Made by a program: the position numbers and the translations under genes
Notes under the pieces: generated by a model
What the model was told of the DNA's origin: nothing
Seen by the model: the letters and a program-made list of their open reading frames with translations, nothing else
Databases searched by the model: none
Part shown: positions 1-5,949 of the stretch, piece by piece
Numbering within the stretch: position 1 is the stretch's first letter
Layout of the letters: each line of letters begins with the position of its first letter
Assembly (NCBI GenBank): GCA_027068725.1
Contig: JAMOMD010000380.1
Coordinates: 1 to 6,133, forward strand
Direction: 5' to 3'
Origin: Thermoproteales archaeon
GTDB lineage: Archaea > Thermoproteota > Thermoprotei > Thermoproteales > Thermocladiaceae
Length of the DNA stretch: 6,133 nt

Positions 1-499
1 CCCACTTGTGTGGCTCAATGTGCCTCCACAAGTCTTCCAGAGTCACGTACTTGGCACCAGGCCTAGGCTGGAATAGAGTCTCAACAAACACTATCCTCGG
101 CTTATCAATGTACATTGGTGGGATACCCATGTAGACCCTTATTCTCTTGAGTGCCATCCTGCCACGCCACTGCTTTCTCGGGAGCATTCCTCTGATGATC
201 CTCTTCAGTATCCTGTCAGGTCTACGTGGTATCTTTGGACCAACCTTCTCAGGATTGTAGTGCGTTCTCCACTCACTGAGCTTCTTCTTGTACCAGTTCA
301 GTATCATGTTGAAGTCTCCCGTTATGATAGCCTTCTCAGCGTTCAGGACAACGACCCTCCTACCCTCGAGAGCAAGCTTTGCCACGACTGTGGCTAGTCT
401 ACCAGCTATGCAGTTGGTGGCATCTACTATGACCTCGTCAACCATTGGCGGATTCCTGCCATGCCAGTAGATCACCTTCTCCTGAAGAACCTGAGACAT
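1..499 (-). CDS. rpl13: Large-subunit ribosomal protein L13 (uL13), archaeal type; 3' end outside the window
   Basis: This is a structural protein of the 50S ribosomal subunit. The visible 166 codons read MSQVLQEKVIYWHGRNPPMV and onward. They contain the uL13 signatures VDATNCIAGRLATVVAKLAL, then VVVLNAEKAIITGD, then the basic stretch GPKIPRRPDRILKRIIRGML followed by PRKQWRGRMALKRIRVYMG. The stop codon lies beyond the left edge, so the protein is longer than the roughly 140-residue core, consistent with the longer L13 proteins of hyperthermophilic crenarchaea. The ATG at 499 is the first possible start because an in-frame TAG lies directly upstream of it. A second ATG (residue 19) sits closer to the usual family start and is the main alternative. 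A TTTTAAAG box about 35 nt upstream implies a leader of roughly 10 nt. It is a housekeeping gene, divergent from the diamide synthase gene, with no functional link to the sulfur genes that I can see. Confidence 0.95.
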   Translation of the reverse strand, partial: MSQVLQEKVIYWHGRNPPMVDEVIVDATNCIAGRLATVVAKLALEGRRVVVLNAEKAIITGDFNMILNWYKKKLSEWRTHYNPEKVGPKIPRRPDRILKRIIRGMLPRKQWRGRMALKRIRVYMGIPPMYIDKPRIVFVETLFQPRPGAKYVTLEDLWRHIEPHKW

Positions 500-527
500 C
501 TATGCTCGCGCATGTCTGCACAATCTC

Positions 528-542
528 CTCTTTAAAACTTCT
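528..542. promoter_or_regulatory. Single TATA-like box in the L13/diamide synthase divergent gap
   Basis: The only TATA-like sequence in the 58-bp gap is TTTAAA at 531-536, which is self-complementary. Read on the minus strand it is preceded by the purine-rich AGAAGT, which resembles an archaeal BRE. This orientation fits L13, with a start of transcription near 508. Read on the plus strand its centre is about 25 nt before the GTG at 558, which would allow leaderless transcription of the downstream gene, but the flank on that side (CTCCTC) is a poor BRE. Sharing of one box by both genes is an inference. Confidence 0.5.
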
Positions 543-557
543 CTCACAAAGATACAA

Positions 558-1949
558 GTGCTGAGAATAGTCGAGGTAGCGACACCTAGGCTAGTAATAT
601 CTGCTCCACAGGGAAAGTCAGGAAAAACCATAGCCACACTCGCCATCGAGCTAGCACTCATTAAGAGAGGACTGAGAGTACAGCCATTCAAGATAGGGCC
701 AGACTTCATAGATCCCACATACCACACAGCAATCACGCATAGACCATGCAGAAACTTGGACATGTACCTACACGGTCCCGAGAAGATACTGGAAAGATTT
801 GCGCGATATGCACAGGACGCGGATATTGCCGTAATTGAGGGAGTCTTCGGACTATATGATAGTGTTGACGGAGTATCGGAGTTTGGAAGCACCTCTCAGA
901 TAGCGAAGATCCTCAAAGCACCTGTAGTAGTTGTAGTAAATGCTGAGCGAGCAACAACAAGCATAGCTGCAGTACTTAGAGGACTCGCAGAGTTCGACGC
1001 CAGGACTAGGATCAGAGGCGTAGTACTGACAAATGTTGCAAGTGAGAGACAGTTCAAGAAAATTGCAAGAGCAGTAGAAGCGTACTGCAGGAACGTCGAG
1101 GTTGTTGGGTACATAAAAAGAAGTCGCGAGATCGCAGAAGCGTTCGCGTATCGGCATCTTGGTCTTGTCCCAGTTCCAGAACGTGAGAGAAACTTACTTG
1201 CGGTACTTGAAAAATGTGCGAAAATAGACGTTGATAAAGTAGTTGAAATTGCGAGAGAGGCCGAGCCTTTAAGAGTACTAATGATGCAGGAGCCGGAACC
1301 TAAGCATAATGTTAGCGTGGGTCTCATCGTTGGTCGAGCATTCACGTTTTACTATCCAGAACTTCTCGAGCGATGTTTAGCGTATGCTAGTAGGGTAGTT
1401 CTCGTAGATCCGGAAGTCGATGCTGAGCTTCCACAGGTAGATCTGCTAATCATAGGTGGTGGCTTTCCTGAAGAGCTAGCTGAGGAGCTCGAGAAGAATA
1501 GGCCTCTAAGATACTCGATCAAGAAGTTCGCGGAGAAGGGCGGAGTAATATATGCAGAATGTGGAGGCCTAATGTACCTTACAGAGACCATCCTGACACT
1601 TCGCAACGAGGAGTACGAGATGTGTGGAATATTTAACGCATACACAGTCATGCTATCTCGCCCCGTAGGTCACGGATATGTGTATGCTGAGGTAATCGCT
1701 GACTGTCCTCCTTTCAGGAAGGGAATTCTACTTCGAGGACACGAGTTTCATCATAGTAAAATAATACTGCGCGACAGTGAGGTCAAGCTCTGTCTAAGAT
1801 TACTGAGAGGCAGAGGTATTGGAGATGGCAGAGATGGTCTACTCAAGTGGAGGACGTATGCACAGTACATGCATGTTCATCCTGATACTTACGATGTAGT
1901 GCGTGTATTAATAATGAATGTACTAAGTAATAAATGTCAAGATAAGTGA
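558..1949 (+). CDS. cbiA: Cobyrinate a,c-diamide synthase family (CbiA/CobB); possible siroheme amidase (DsrN-like)
   Basis: This cytosolic family uses ATP and glutamine to amidate the a and c acetate side chains of a tetrapyrrole. The N-terminal P-loop domain (about residues 12-230 of 463) has APQGKSGKT at 16-24, the family signature KIGPDFIDP at 45-53 and EGVFGLYD at 94-101. The C-terminal class-I glutamine amidotransferase domain (about 250-445) has GGGFPE at 300-305, YAECGGLMYL at 332-341 with Cys335 as the presumed nucleophile, GHEFHHS at 394-400 and a terminal YMHVH at 437-441. The length is normal for the family. GTG 558 is the only ATG/GTG/TTG start before the P-loop and has a TATA-like box about 25 nt upstream. 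Possible substrates are cobyrinate (CbiA), Ni-sirohydrochlorin (CfbB) or siroheme (DsrN, known from the dsr cluster of Allochromatium vinosum). No other cobalamin gene is visible, and dsrB begins to appear less than 1 kb downstream, so the siroheme role is attractive but inferred. The family assignment is secure; the substrate is not. Confidence 0.9.
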   Translation: MLRIVEVATPRLVISAPQGKSGKTIATLAIELALIKRGLRVQPFKIGPDFIDPTYHTAITHRPCRNLDMYLHGPEKILERFARYAQDADIAVIEGVFGLYDSVDGVSEFGSTSQIAKILKAPVVVVVNAERATTSIAAVLRGLAEFDARTRIRGVVLTNVASERQFKKIARAVEAYCRNVEVVGYIKRSREIAEAFAYRHLGLVPVPERERNLLAVLEKCAKIDVDKVVEIAREAEPLRVLMMQEPEPKHNVSVGLIVGRAFTFYYPELLERCLAYASRVVLVDPEVDAELPQVDLLIIGGGFPEELAEELEKNRPLRYSIKKFAEKGGVIYAECGGLMYLTETILTLRNEEYEMCGIFNAYTVMLSRPVGHGYVYAEVIADCPPFRKGILLRGHEFHHSKIILRDSEVKLCLRLLRGRGIGDGRDGLLKWRTYAQYMHVHPDTYDVVRVLIMNVLSNKCQDK

Positions 1950-1964
1950 GACATAGTAGTCAGA

Positions 1965-1972
1965 AGTTAAAA
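1965..1972 (+). promoter_or_regulatory. TATA box of the winged-helix protein gene
   Basis: AGTTAAAA lies at -31 to -24 relative to the ATG at 1996, the spacing expected for a leaderless archaeal transcript. It is preceded by the purine-containing GTCAG. It suggests that this gene can be transcribed independently of the upstream diamide synthase gene, although the 46-bp gap also permits readthrough. Confidence 0.55.
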
Positions 1973-1995
1973 CATTCGAGACACACCTATACTAA

Positions 1996-2751
1996 ATGGA
2001 CATATTGCGAGAGCTCACACGGTCTATCTCAGAAATTCTCGATAAACATCTCGACGAAATCGAGCTCTCCATCTTGCGCGTCTTCGCATTCTACGGAAGC
2101 ATATCACTATACAAGGCATCAACCCTCGCAGGATTTGCCGTAAGCACAACCTACAAGAAAGCGAAAAAGCTCATCGAGCTCGGATTCCTGAAAAATGACA
2201 CAACACACACCTACAGAATAACGCCAAAAGGTCTGCTTCAGTGTATTGCACAAGACTTCGAAAATGCACCCTACATGATACACAGGATAAAACTTCTCTG
2301 GAGATTAAATTCAAAGTTCGAAGAATTATGCGCTTACCTGATCCTATTATCAAGAGGAATAAAACTATCAAAACTACACCTATCTCAGATAGACGAACTC
2401 GAGAGCTTTAGAGAAACTGCAAAATACGTCTTCACACCAATAATGTACACAATACTTAGCACAAGCTCAAACATGTCGATATCAGACCTAATATCAAAAT
2501 CATTAAATGTAAATCCTGAAATTGTTAGAATGTGTGAGAAATTGCTAATTCGAGCATTCAATGACTTTTTCGCAATATTCACACTTAGAATGCTCTCAAT
2601 AATTGCTGGCAGTAAATCACGTGCCGTTATCCTGATCTATGATGGCGATTCAACCATAGACGTGCTTGACCTATGTAATACACCTATAGAGTATCTGAAC
2701 TATAAAGTTAGGAAGTATCGAGAACAGGACTCAAACATATGCAAAGCATAG
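1996..2751 (+). CDS. Unrecognised protein with N-terminal winged-helix-like DNA-binding region; candidate transcription regulator
   Basis: I do not recognise a named family over the full 251 residues. The N-terminal part looks like a winged helix-turn-helix: a first helix around residues 22-33 (IELSILRVFAFY), a second around 38-46, a probable recognition helix at 50-62 (STTYKKAKKLIEL), then GFLKND and a wing ending in YRITPKGLLQCI (73-84). The layout resembles PadR/MarR-like archaeal regulators. The remaining part (about 90-251) is mostly helical in appearance, without catalytic motifs, signal peptide or clear membrane segments, and could be a dimerisation or sensing domain. Five cysteines (83, 112, 180, 227, 249) are scattered, with no CxxC pair. 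The ATG at 1996 is supported by a TATA box 24-31 nt upstream. Lysine and glutamate codons include many AAA and GAA, unlike the AAG/GAG-dominated dsrA gene, which suggests modest expression. It lies convergent to dsrB, so control of the dsr palindrome is plausible by position only. A role unrelated to sulfur is equally possible. Confidence 0.75.
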   Translation: MDILRELTRSISEILDKHLDEIELSILRVFAFYGSISLYKASTLAGFAVSTTYKKAKKLIELGFLKNDTTHTYRITPKGLLQCIAQDFENAPYMIHRIKLLWRLNSKFEELCAYLILLSRGIKLSKLHLSQIDELESFRETAKYVFTPIMYTILSTSSNMSISDLISKSLNVNPEIVRMCEKLLIRAFNDFFAIFTLRMLSIIAGSKSRAVILIYDGDSTIDVLDLCNTPIEYLNYKVRKYREQDSNICKA

Positions 2752-2763
2752 TTGTTTTTATTT
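2752..2763 (+). terminator. T-tract terminator after the winged-helix protein gene
   Basis: The run TTGTTTTTATTT starts directly after the stop codon. There is no stable hairpin before it, which fits archaeal T-tract termination. It would end the plus-strand transcript before it runs into the convergent dsrB gene. Confidence 0.55.
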
Positions 2764-2783
2764 CTAGATTAAAACTTTGTCAC

Positions 2784-2809
2784 AAAAATTGAGAGTTAAA
2801 AGAAAAGAA
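2784..2809 (-). terminator. T-rich termination region downstream of dsrB
   Basis: Read on the minus strand this stretch contains CTTCTTTTCTTTT followed by a second tract CAATTTTT, about 115-140 nt after the dsrB stop codon. No hairpin precedes it. It is the best T-rich candidate for dsrB termination in the 172-bp convergent gap and leaves a 3' untranslated region of about 0.1 kb. The rest of the gap (2810-2923) holds no gene that I can see. Confidence 0.4.
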
Positions 2810-2923
2810 GGGATTTCGGACGGAGAAATAAATTTGGAAAACTGAGATAGTTCTGTTTGTTATTTGGTTATAGAGAGAAGTTTTTATTATAGGTTAAGGT
2901 TAGGTCTGTCTTTCTGCGTTGTT

Positions 2924-4153
2924 TTAGAATTCGAATAGTGCTGCGCTTATTGCCATCATGTCGTTTGATATTCTTGTTCCAATGTATCTCTTGTTCTCGT
3001 CTGTTCTTCTCAGGTACAGTGGCTGCCAGCCGTATGATGTCCATCCTGGTGCCTTGTCAAGTGGCTTAATGTACTCCTCAGGTCTTGGTAGTCCTGTCAG
3101 CTCGAAGAACTTGTTCCATCCAATTCTCTCTATGAAGTCTCTTAGTCTCTCGCCCTTCTTCGCGTTTGCTACCCACACATCTACTATTCTCTTGATTGCT
3201 GCTACCAGTGTTGGCCATCTTGGTGGCTCTGCTGGTATGAATGGTATCACTACCTTGGCCATGCCTGGGCCAGCACCCGTGTTGCTGCACTTTCCTCCTA
3301 CTAGGACCATGACTCCGATCTCGTTTGGATCGTATGCGATTGCGTCACAGAAGTCGTGGCATCTTCCACATGCCATACATACCTGTCCTCTGATCTCTGC
3401 TCCTACTGGTCTGCCCTTCTCGTCCTTGATCATCTTGATGTCTCCGACTGGGCATGCCTCAAGCAGTGATCTTGGTGGGCACAGTACCTTGATTCTCCAG
3501 CCCTCCATCATTGGTATGCTTGCTGGGTAGCCTACGATTCCTATGTCAGATGCGTCGAATCCTCCTCCACATGCGTTTGGACATGCTGATACCTTGATTG
3601 TCAGCTTTGCAGGTAGCTCCTTCTGCGTGTACTCGTATAGGACGTCGCCTAGTGCCTTCTCTACTGTTACTGCATCAATTACTGCTGTTGTGCAGGTGAT
3701 GTACGTTGAGCATATCTTGATGTTCCACAGTCTGTTGCCCCATCCACCTACTAGGTAGCCCTTGTCTCGTAGCTCCTTTGCAAGTGCTCTAGCGTTCTCC
3801 TCACTGTCACATAGAATTATTAGGTTGCCCATCTTTGATGCCTGAATCCAGCCAATTCCATACTTGTCTGCTAGGTCTAGGATCTCGTACAGGGTCTTCG
3901 TGCTGACTCTGACTGGGAGTATTACCTTAACTAGGTATAATTTCTCACCTGTCTCGGAAGTTACCTCGACAATTCCTGGGTCGATGACCCTTCTCTTCTT
4001 CCACTTGCCATAGTTCCTCTGGCAGATTGGTGGAATCCAGGCCTTGGCTGGGTAGAATCTCCATAGCTTCTCAGGCTTGTTCTGTGGGTGCAGTGGGTGC
4101 TTTCGAAGTTCCTCTAGTGGAGCTGTCGCAATCCAGTCGAGGAGTGAGGTCAT
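2924..4153 (-). CDS. dsrB: Dissimilatory sulfite reductase beta subunit DsrB
   Basis: DsrB pairs with DsrA in a cytosolic alpha2beta2 enzyme that reduces sulfite in the last step of sulfate/sulfite respiration; in known structures the catalytic siroheme is bound mainly by DsrB. The 409 residues carry the DsrB N-terminal block with RRVIDPGIVEVTSETGEKLY (54-73) and ILDLADKYGIGW. The siroheme/[4Fe-4S] ligands are a Cx5C pair, Cys148 and Cys154, and a Cx3C pair, Cys191 and Cys195 (SACPNACGG). A ferredoxin insert follows, with Cys234 (EACPVGD) and Cys259/262/265 (CMACGRC), plus an extra Cys269. The C-terminal part has EPPRWPTLVAAIKRIVDVW and ERIGWNKFFELTGLP, typical of DsrB rather than DsrA. It is about 30 residues longer than bacterial DsrB. 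The ATG at 4153 has a CTTTAAAG box at -31 to -24, predicting a leaderless mRNA. The gene is transcribed away from dsrA instead of following it. Lysine and glutamate codons are mostly AAG and GAG, a sign of high expression. Confidence 0.96.
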   Translation of the reverse strand: MTSLLDWIATAPLEELRKHPLHPQNKPEKLWRFYPAKAWIPPICQRNYGKWKKRRVIDPGIVEVTSETGEKLYLVKVILPVRVSTKTLYEILDLADKYGIGWIQASKMGNLIILCDSEENARALAKELRDKGYLVGGWGNRLWNIKICSTYITCTTAVIDAVTVEKALGDVLYEYTQKELPAKLTIKVSACPNACGGGFDASDIGIVGYPASIPMMEGWRIKVLCPPRSLLEACPVGDIKMIKDEKGRPVGAEIRGQVCMACGRCHDFCDAIAYDPNEIGVMVLVGGKCSNTGAGPGMAKVVIPFIPAEPPRWPTLVAAIKRIVDVWVANAKKGERLRDFIERIGWNKFFELTGLPRPEEYIKPLDKAPGWTSYGWQPLYLRRTDENKRYIGTRISNDMMAISAALFEF

Positions 4154-4176
4154 TGTATTATTTTCAAATCTATCGG

Positions 4177-4184
4177 CTTTAAAG
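4177..4184 (-). promoter_or_regulatory. TATA box of dsrB
   Basis: CTTTAAAG occupies -31 to -24 relative to the dsrB ATG on the minus strand. Transcription is expected to start at or just before the ATG, whose context is TACAATG. The upstream BRE position falls inside the neighbouring palindrome, so a protein bound there could interfere with or assist TFB. Confidence 0.7.
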
Positions 4185-4185
4185 T

Positions 4186-4214
4186 AGCTATTTCACATTA
4201 CATGTGAAATAGCT
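4186..4214. promoter_or_regulatory. Perfect 29-bp palindrome, probable operator shared by dsrB and dsrA
   Basis: Two perfectly complementary 13-nt arms, AGCTATTTCACAT (4186-4198) and ATGTGAAATAGCT (4202-4214), are separated by TAC, with the axis at base 4200. The element lies directly between the two divergent TATA boxes, one base from each, and covers both BRE positions. Because both mRNAs are predicted to be leaderless, it should act as DNA rather than as an RNA hairpin. The likely role is binding of a dimeric regulator that controls both subunits at once; whether activator or repressor cannot be told from the sequence. Confidence 0.8.
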
Positions 4215-4215
4215 G

Positions 4216-4223
4216 TTTAAAAA
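4216..4223 (+). promoter_or_regulatory. TATA box of dsrA
   Basis: TTTAAAAA occupies exactly -31 to -24 relative to the dsrA ATG at 4247, predicting a leaderless transcript that begins at or near the ATG (context AACAATG). It mirrors the dsrB promoter around the palindrome. Confidence 0.7.
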
Positions 4224-4246
4224 CATTGAATTAGAGATCTGAAACA

Positions 4247-5647
4247 ATGTCTTGGAAAGTCCCAACGCGATTTGGCTACTACACTGGTTCGGCACCATCA
4301 CCAGAGGAGATCTGGCCAGATATTAAGGATCCAAAGAAGGTAGTGGAGAAGGCCAGACAGATTATTGAGGAGATGAAGAAGGGACCCTGGCCATCATTCG
4401 TCAAGGAGGCAGAGAAGTCCCAGTACCCACTCCTAGCATGGGCAATTGGTGTCGCACTCGGAAGATCTCCATGGGACACTGGAGCCTCTCCAGTACCTGG
4501 AGTATACTCAGGACTTCTAGGTAGAGTATTCCACGCAACAGTTGAGAAAGTCATCAGAGAGGGAGCACCAGAGGAGTACAAGAAGTACGAGGAGTGGGGC
4601 ATCCTCTTCGCAGGAAAGGTCTACGAGGTCCACGCAAGAATCCTATCACCACCAGCTGGCTTCATGTCAACAACCCTGATGAGAGTAATCTGTGAGATAA
4701 CGGATAAGCTAGGATGGGGCATCCTGCAGCTAAGAGGAGGAACAGGAGCAATGCCAGTAGTAATGAGCGACCAGTCAAAGGTCGAGAGGCTAGTCATGGC
4801 CGTCAGACTATTAACACCAACAGACGTAGGAGGATCAGGAGACGTACTGAGAACATGGACATGCTGTCCAGGACCAGCATCCTGTCCATTTGCATGCTAT
4901 GACACACTAATGTGGTGGGAGGAGGTAGGCAAGAGATTCCCAGACTGGGCAACATATCCACAGTTCCCATACAAGATCAAGTTCAAGTTCTCAGGATGTC
5001 CAATTGACTGTATCAAGGCACTAGTCGGCGCAGACTACATTGTAATAGGCACATGGCTAGGCGCACCACAGATTGACCAGGAGGAGTTCAGAAAGATGGT
5101 CAAGACAGGAGAAGTTGATCCAAAGGAGATTGTCGAATCCTGTCCAACAGGAGCACTAACATGGGACGAGCAGTCACTTGAGCTGAAGTGTGACCCAAGA
5201 AAGTGCGTCAAGTGTATGAACTGTATCATTAGAGCAAACCCAGCAATACTGCCAGGCAAGAACAAGGGCGTCATGATACTGATTGGAGGAACAATCAAGA
5301 GCAGAATGGGTCCAAAGATGGCGGCGGTACTGATACCATTCATCAGAATAACACCAGAGAACGAGAGAAAGGTACTGAACTGGTTCCTAGACCTAGTCGA
5401 GAAGAAGATCGTAGCAAAGTGGGCAGACACAGCATTTGTCAGAGAGAGAGTTGGAGACCTGTCAATCAGAATGACATGGGAGAAGTTCGTGAAGGAGGTA
5501 GTCGAGCACCCAGCACCAGACCTAGTAATCAGGAAGGAGCCGCCTCCAGAGCCATACTACAAGGATGCTATACCATTCGCAATGATTCCAAGAGACCAGA
5601 AGTGGAAGTACGTCGAAGCACTCAAGAAGGCACTAGGAGTCTCATAA
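4247..5647 (+). CDS. dsrA: Dissimilatory sulfite reductase alpha subunit DsrA
   Basis: DsrA is the partner of DsrB in cytosolic siroheme sulfite reductase. Family landmarks in order are GWGILQLRGGTGAMP (156-170), the first siroheme/[4Fe-4S] pair Cys207 and Cys213 in CCPGPASCPFACYDT, the lysine-rich strand KIKFKF (243-248) and the second pair Cys251 and Cys255 in SGCPIDC. A ferredoxin insert has Cys299 (ESCPTGA) and Cys320/323/326 (CVKCMNC), with extra Cys315. The GVMILIGG block (341-348) is also typical of the alpha subunit. Bacterial DsrA usually reads CPNDC, here CPIDC, and there is an additional Cys206 beside the ligand Cys207. The length of 466 residues is about 30 more than bacterial DsrA, including an extended C-terminal tail. 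The ATG at 4247 is set by the TATA box at -31 to -24. Codon use is strongly biased to AAG, GAG, AGA and CCA, consistent with abundant expression. The gene stands alone: dsrB does not follow it, and the next gene, dsrC, has its own promoter. Confidence 0.96.
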   Translation: MSWKVPTRFGYYTGSAPSPEEIWPDIKDPKKVVEKARQIIEEMKKGPWPSFVKEAEKSQYPLLAWAIGVALGRSPWDTGASPVPGVYSGLLGRVFHATVEKVIREGAPEEYKKYEEWGILFAGKVYEVHARILSPPAGFMSTTLMRVICEITDKLGWGILQLRGGTGAMPVVMSDQSKVERLVMAVRLLTPTDVGGSGDVLRTWTCCPGPASCPFACYDTLMWWEEVGKRFPDWATYPQFPYKIKFKFSGCPIDCIKALVGADYIVIGTWLGAPQIDQEEFRKMVKTGEVDPKEIVESCPTGALTWDEQSLELKCDPRKCVKCMNCIIRANPAILPGKNKGVMILIGGTIKSRMGPKMAAVLIPFIRITPENERKVLNWFLDLVEKKIVAKWADTAFVRERVGDLSIRMTWEKFVKEVVEHPAPDLVIRKEPPPEPYYKDAIPFAMIPRDQKWKYVEALKKALGVS

Positions 5648-5708
5648 AACCCAAGAAACAAACCAGCATAGCGATCATACTCAAACTTTCATACCTTTCT
5701 AAACAACC

Positions 5709-5733
5709 TTCTCATAATTTTTCATTCCTTTTC
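5709..5733 (+). terminator. T-rich terminator region after dsrA
   Basis: The tracts AATTTTTCATTCCTTTTC begin about 60 nt after the dsrA stop codon with no stable hairpin in front, which matches archaeal T-tract termination. Together with the separate dsrC promoter it suggests that dsrA is mostly a single-gene transcript. Confidence 0.5.
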
Positions 5734-5913
5734 GTCAACTACTTCACTTCTGAACAAATAGATAGACCTATCAATCGTACATTATCCACATGTTCTAGCA
5801 TACTTAGCTAATTATCGAAACTTTCAACTACAGTTATCGAACTACTACTGAGTAAGGGAGTCTAAGAAGTAGAGAATGATTGAAGAGTTTTTACACTTTC
5901 TGAAGCGTCGACA

Positions 5914-5937
5914 AAGTTTTGACAAGTGATAAAACTT
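5914..5937. promoter_or_regulatory. Imperfect dyad upstream of dsrC, possible operator
   Basis: Arms AAGTTTT (5914-5920) and AAAACTT (5931-5937) are exact complements around a 10-nt centre that itself contains CA and TG in symmetric positions. The axis lies 47.5 nt before the dsrC ATG, and the right arm overlaps the TATA-like sequence. The right half begins GTGATAAAA, loosely like GTGAAATAG of the dsrB/dsrA palindrome. In AT-rich DNA such a dyad may occur by chance. Confidence 0.35.
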
Positions 5938-5949
5938 AAATTGTTTAAC
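5931..5949 (+). promoter_or_regulatory. TATA-like promoter of dsrC
   Basis: Two overlapping possibilities are visible. CTTAAATT (5935-5942) is preceded by a BRE-like GATAAAA and would give a leader of several nucleotides, and TGTTTAAC (5942-5949) lies at exactly -31 to -24 and would give a leaderless mRNA. The first has the better upstream flank. Confidence 0.5.

Noticed and set aside
500..1651. Several minus-strand reading frames of 99-149 codons opposite the diamide synthase gene
   Set aside because: They are low-complexity translations rich in serine, threonine and alanine, overlapping each other and a well-supported gene.
1934..1954. Inverted repeat ATGTC/GACAT upstream of the winged-helix gene, possibly another operator
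   Set aside because: The arms are only 5 nt with an unmatched 11-nt centre, overlap the previous stop codon, and the axis is 52 nt from the start, unlike the dsr elements.
2891..2905. Telomere-like repeat AGGTTAAGGTTAGG downstream of dsrB
   Set aside because: Only two imperfect units are present, within a 3' untranslated region; no array or further copies.
2958..3530. Long plus-strand reading frame (190 codons) opposite dsrB
   Set aside because: It is antisense to a clear DsrB with all ligands intact and has no domain-like composition; the biased codon use of dsrB leaves the opposite strand open.
4186..4214. The dsr palindrome as a transcription terminator or RNA hairpin
   Set aside because: It lies upstream of both predicted transcription starts and no T-tract follows in the right place, so an operator is the better reading.
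5419..5811. Plus-strand reading frame of 130 codons overlapping the end of dsrA and entering the gap
   Set aside because: Most of it is an off-frame reading of dsrA, and the part beyond the stop codon resembles no known protein and lacks a promoter.
5876..5929. Seventeen-residue reading frame just upstream of dsrC
   Set aside because: It ends inside the dsrC dyad and has no promoter or other support; random short frames of this length are common.
5876..5932. Possible C/D box small RNA (ATGATTG, CTGA, GTGATAA)
   Set aside because: The boxes are imperfect and the final CTGA is missing at the expected distance.
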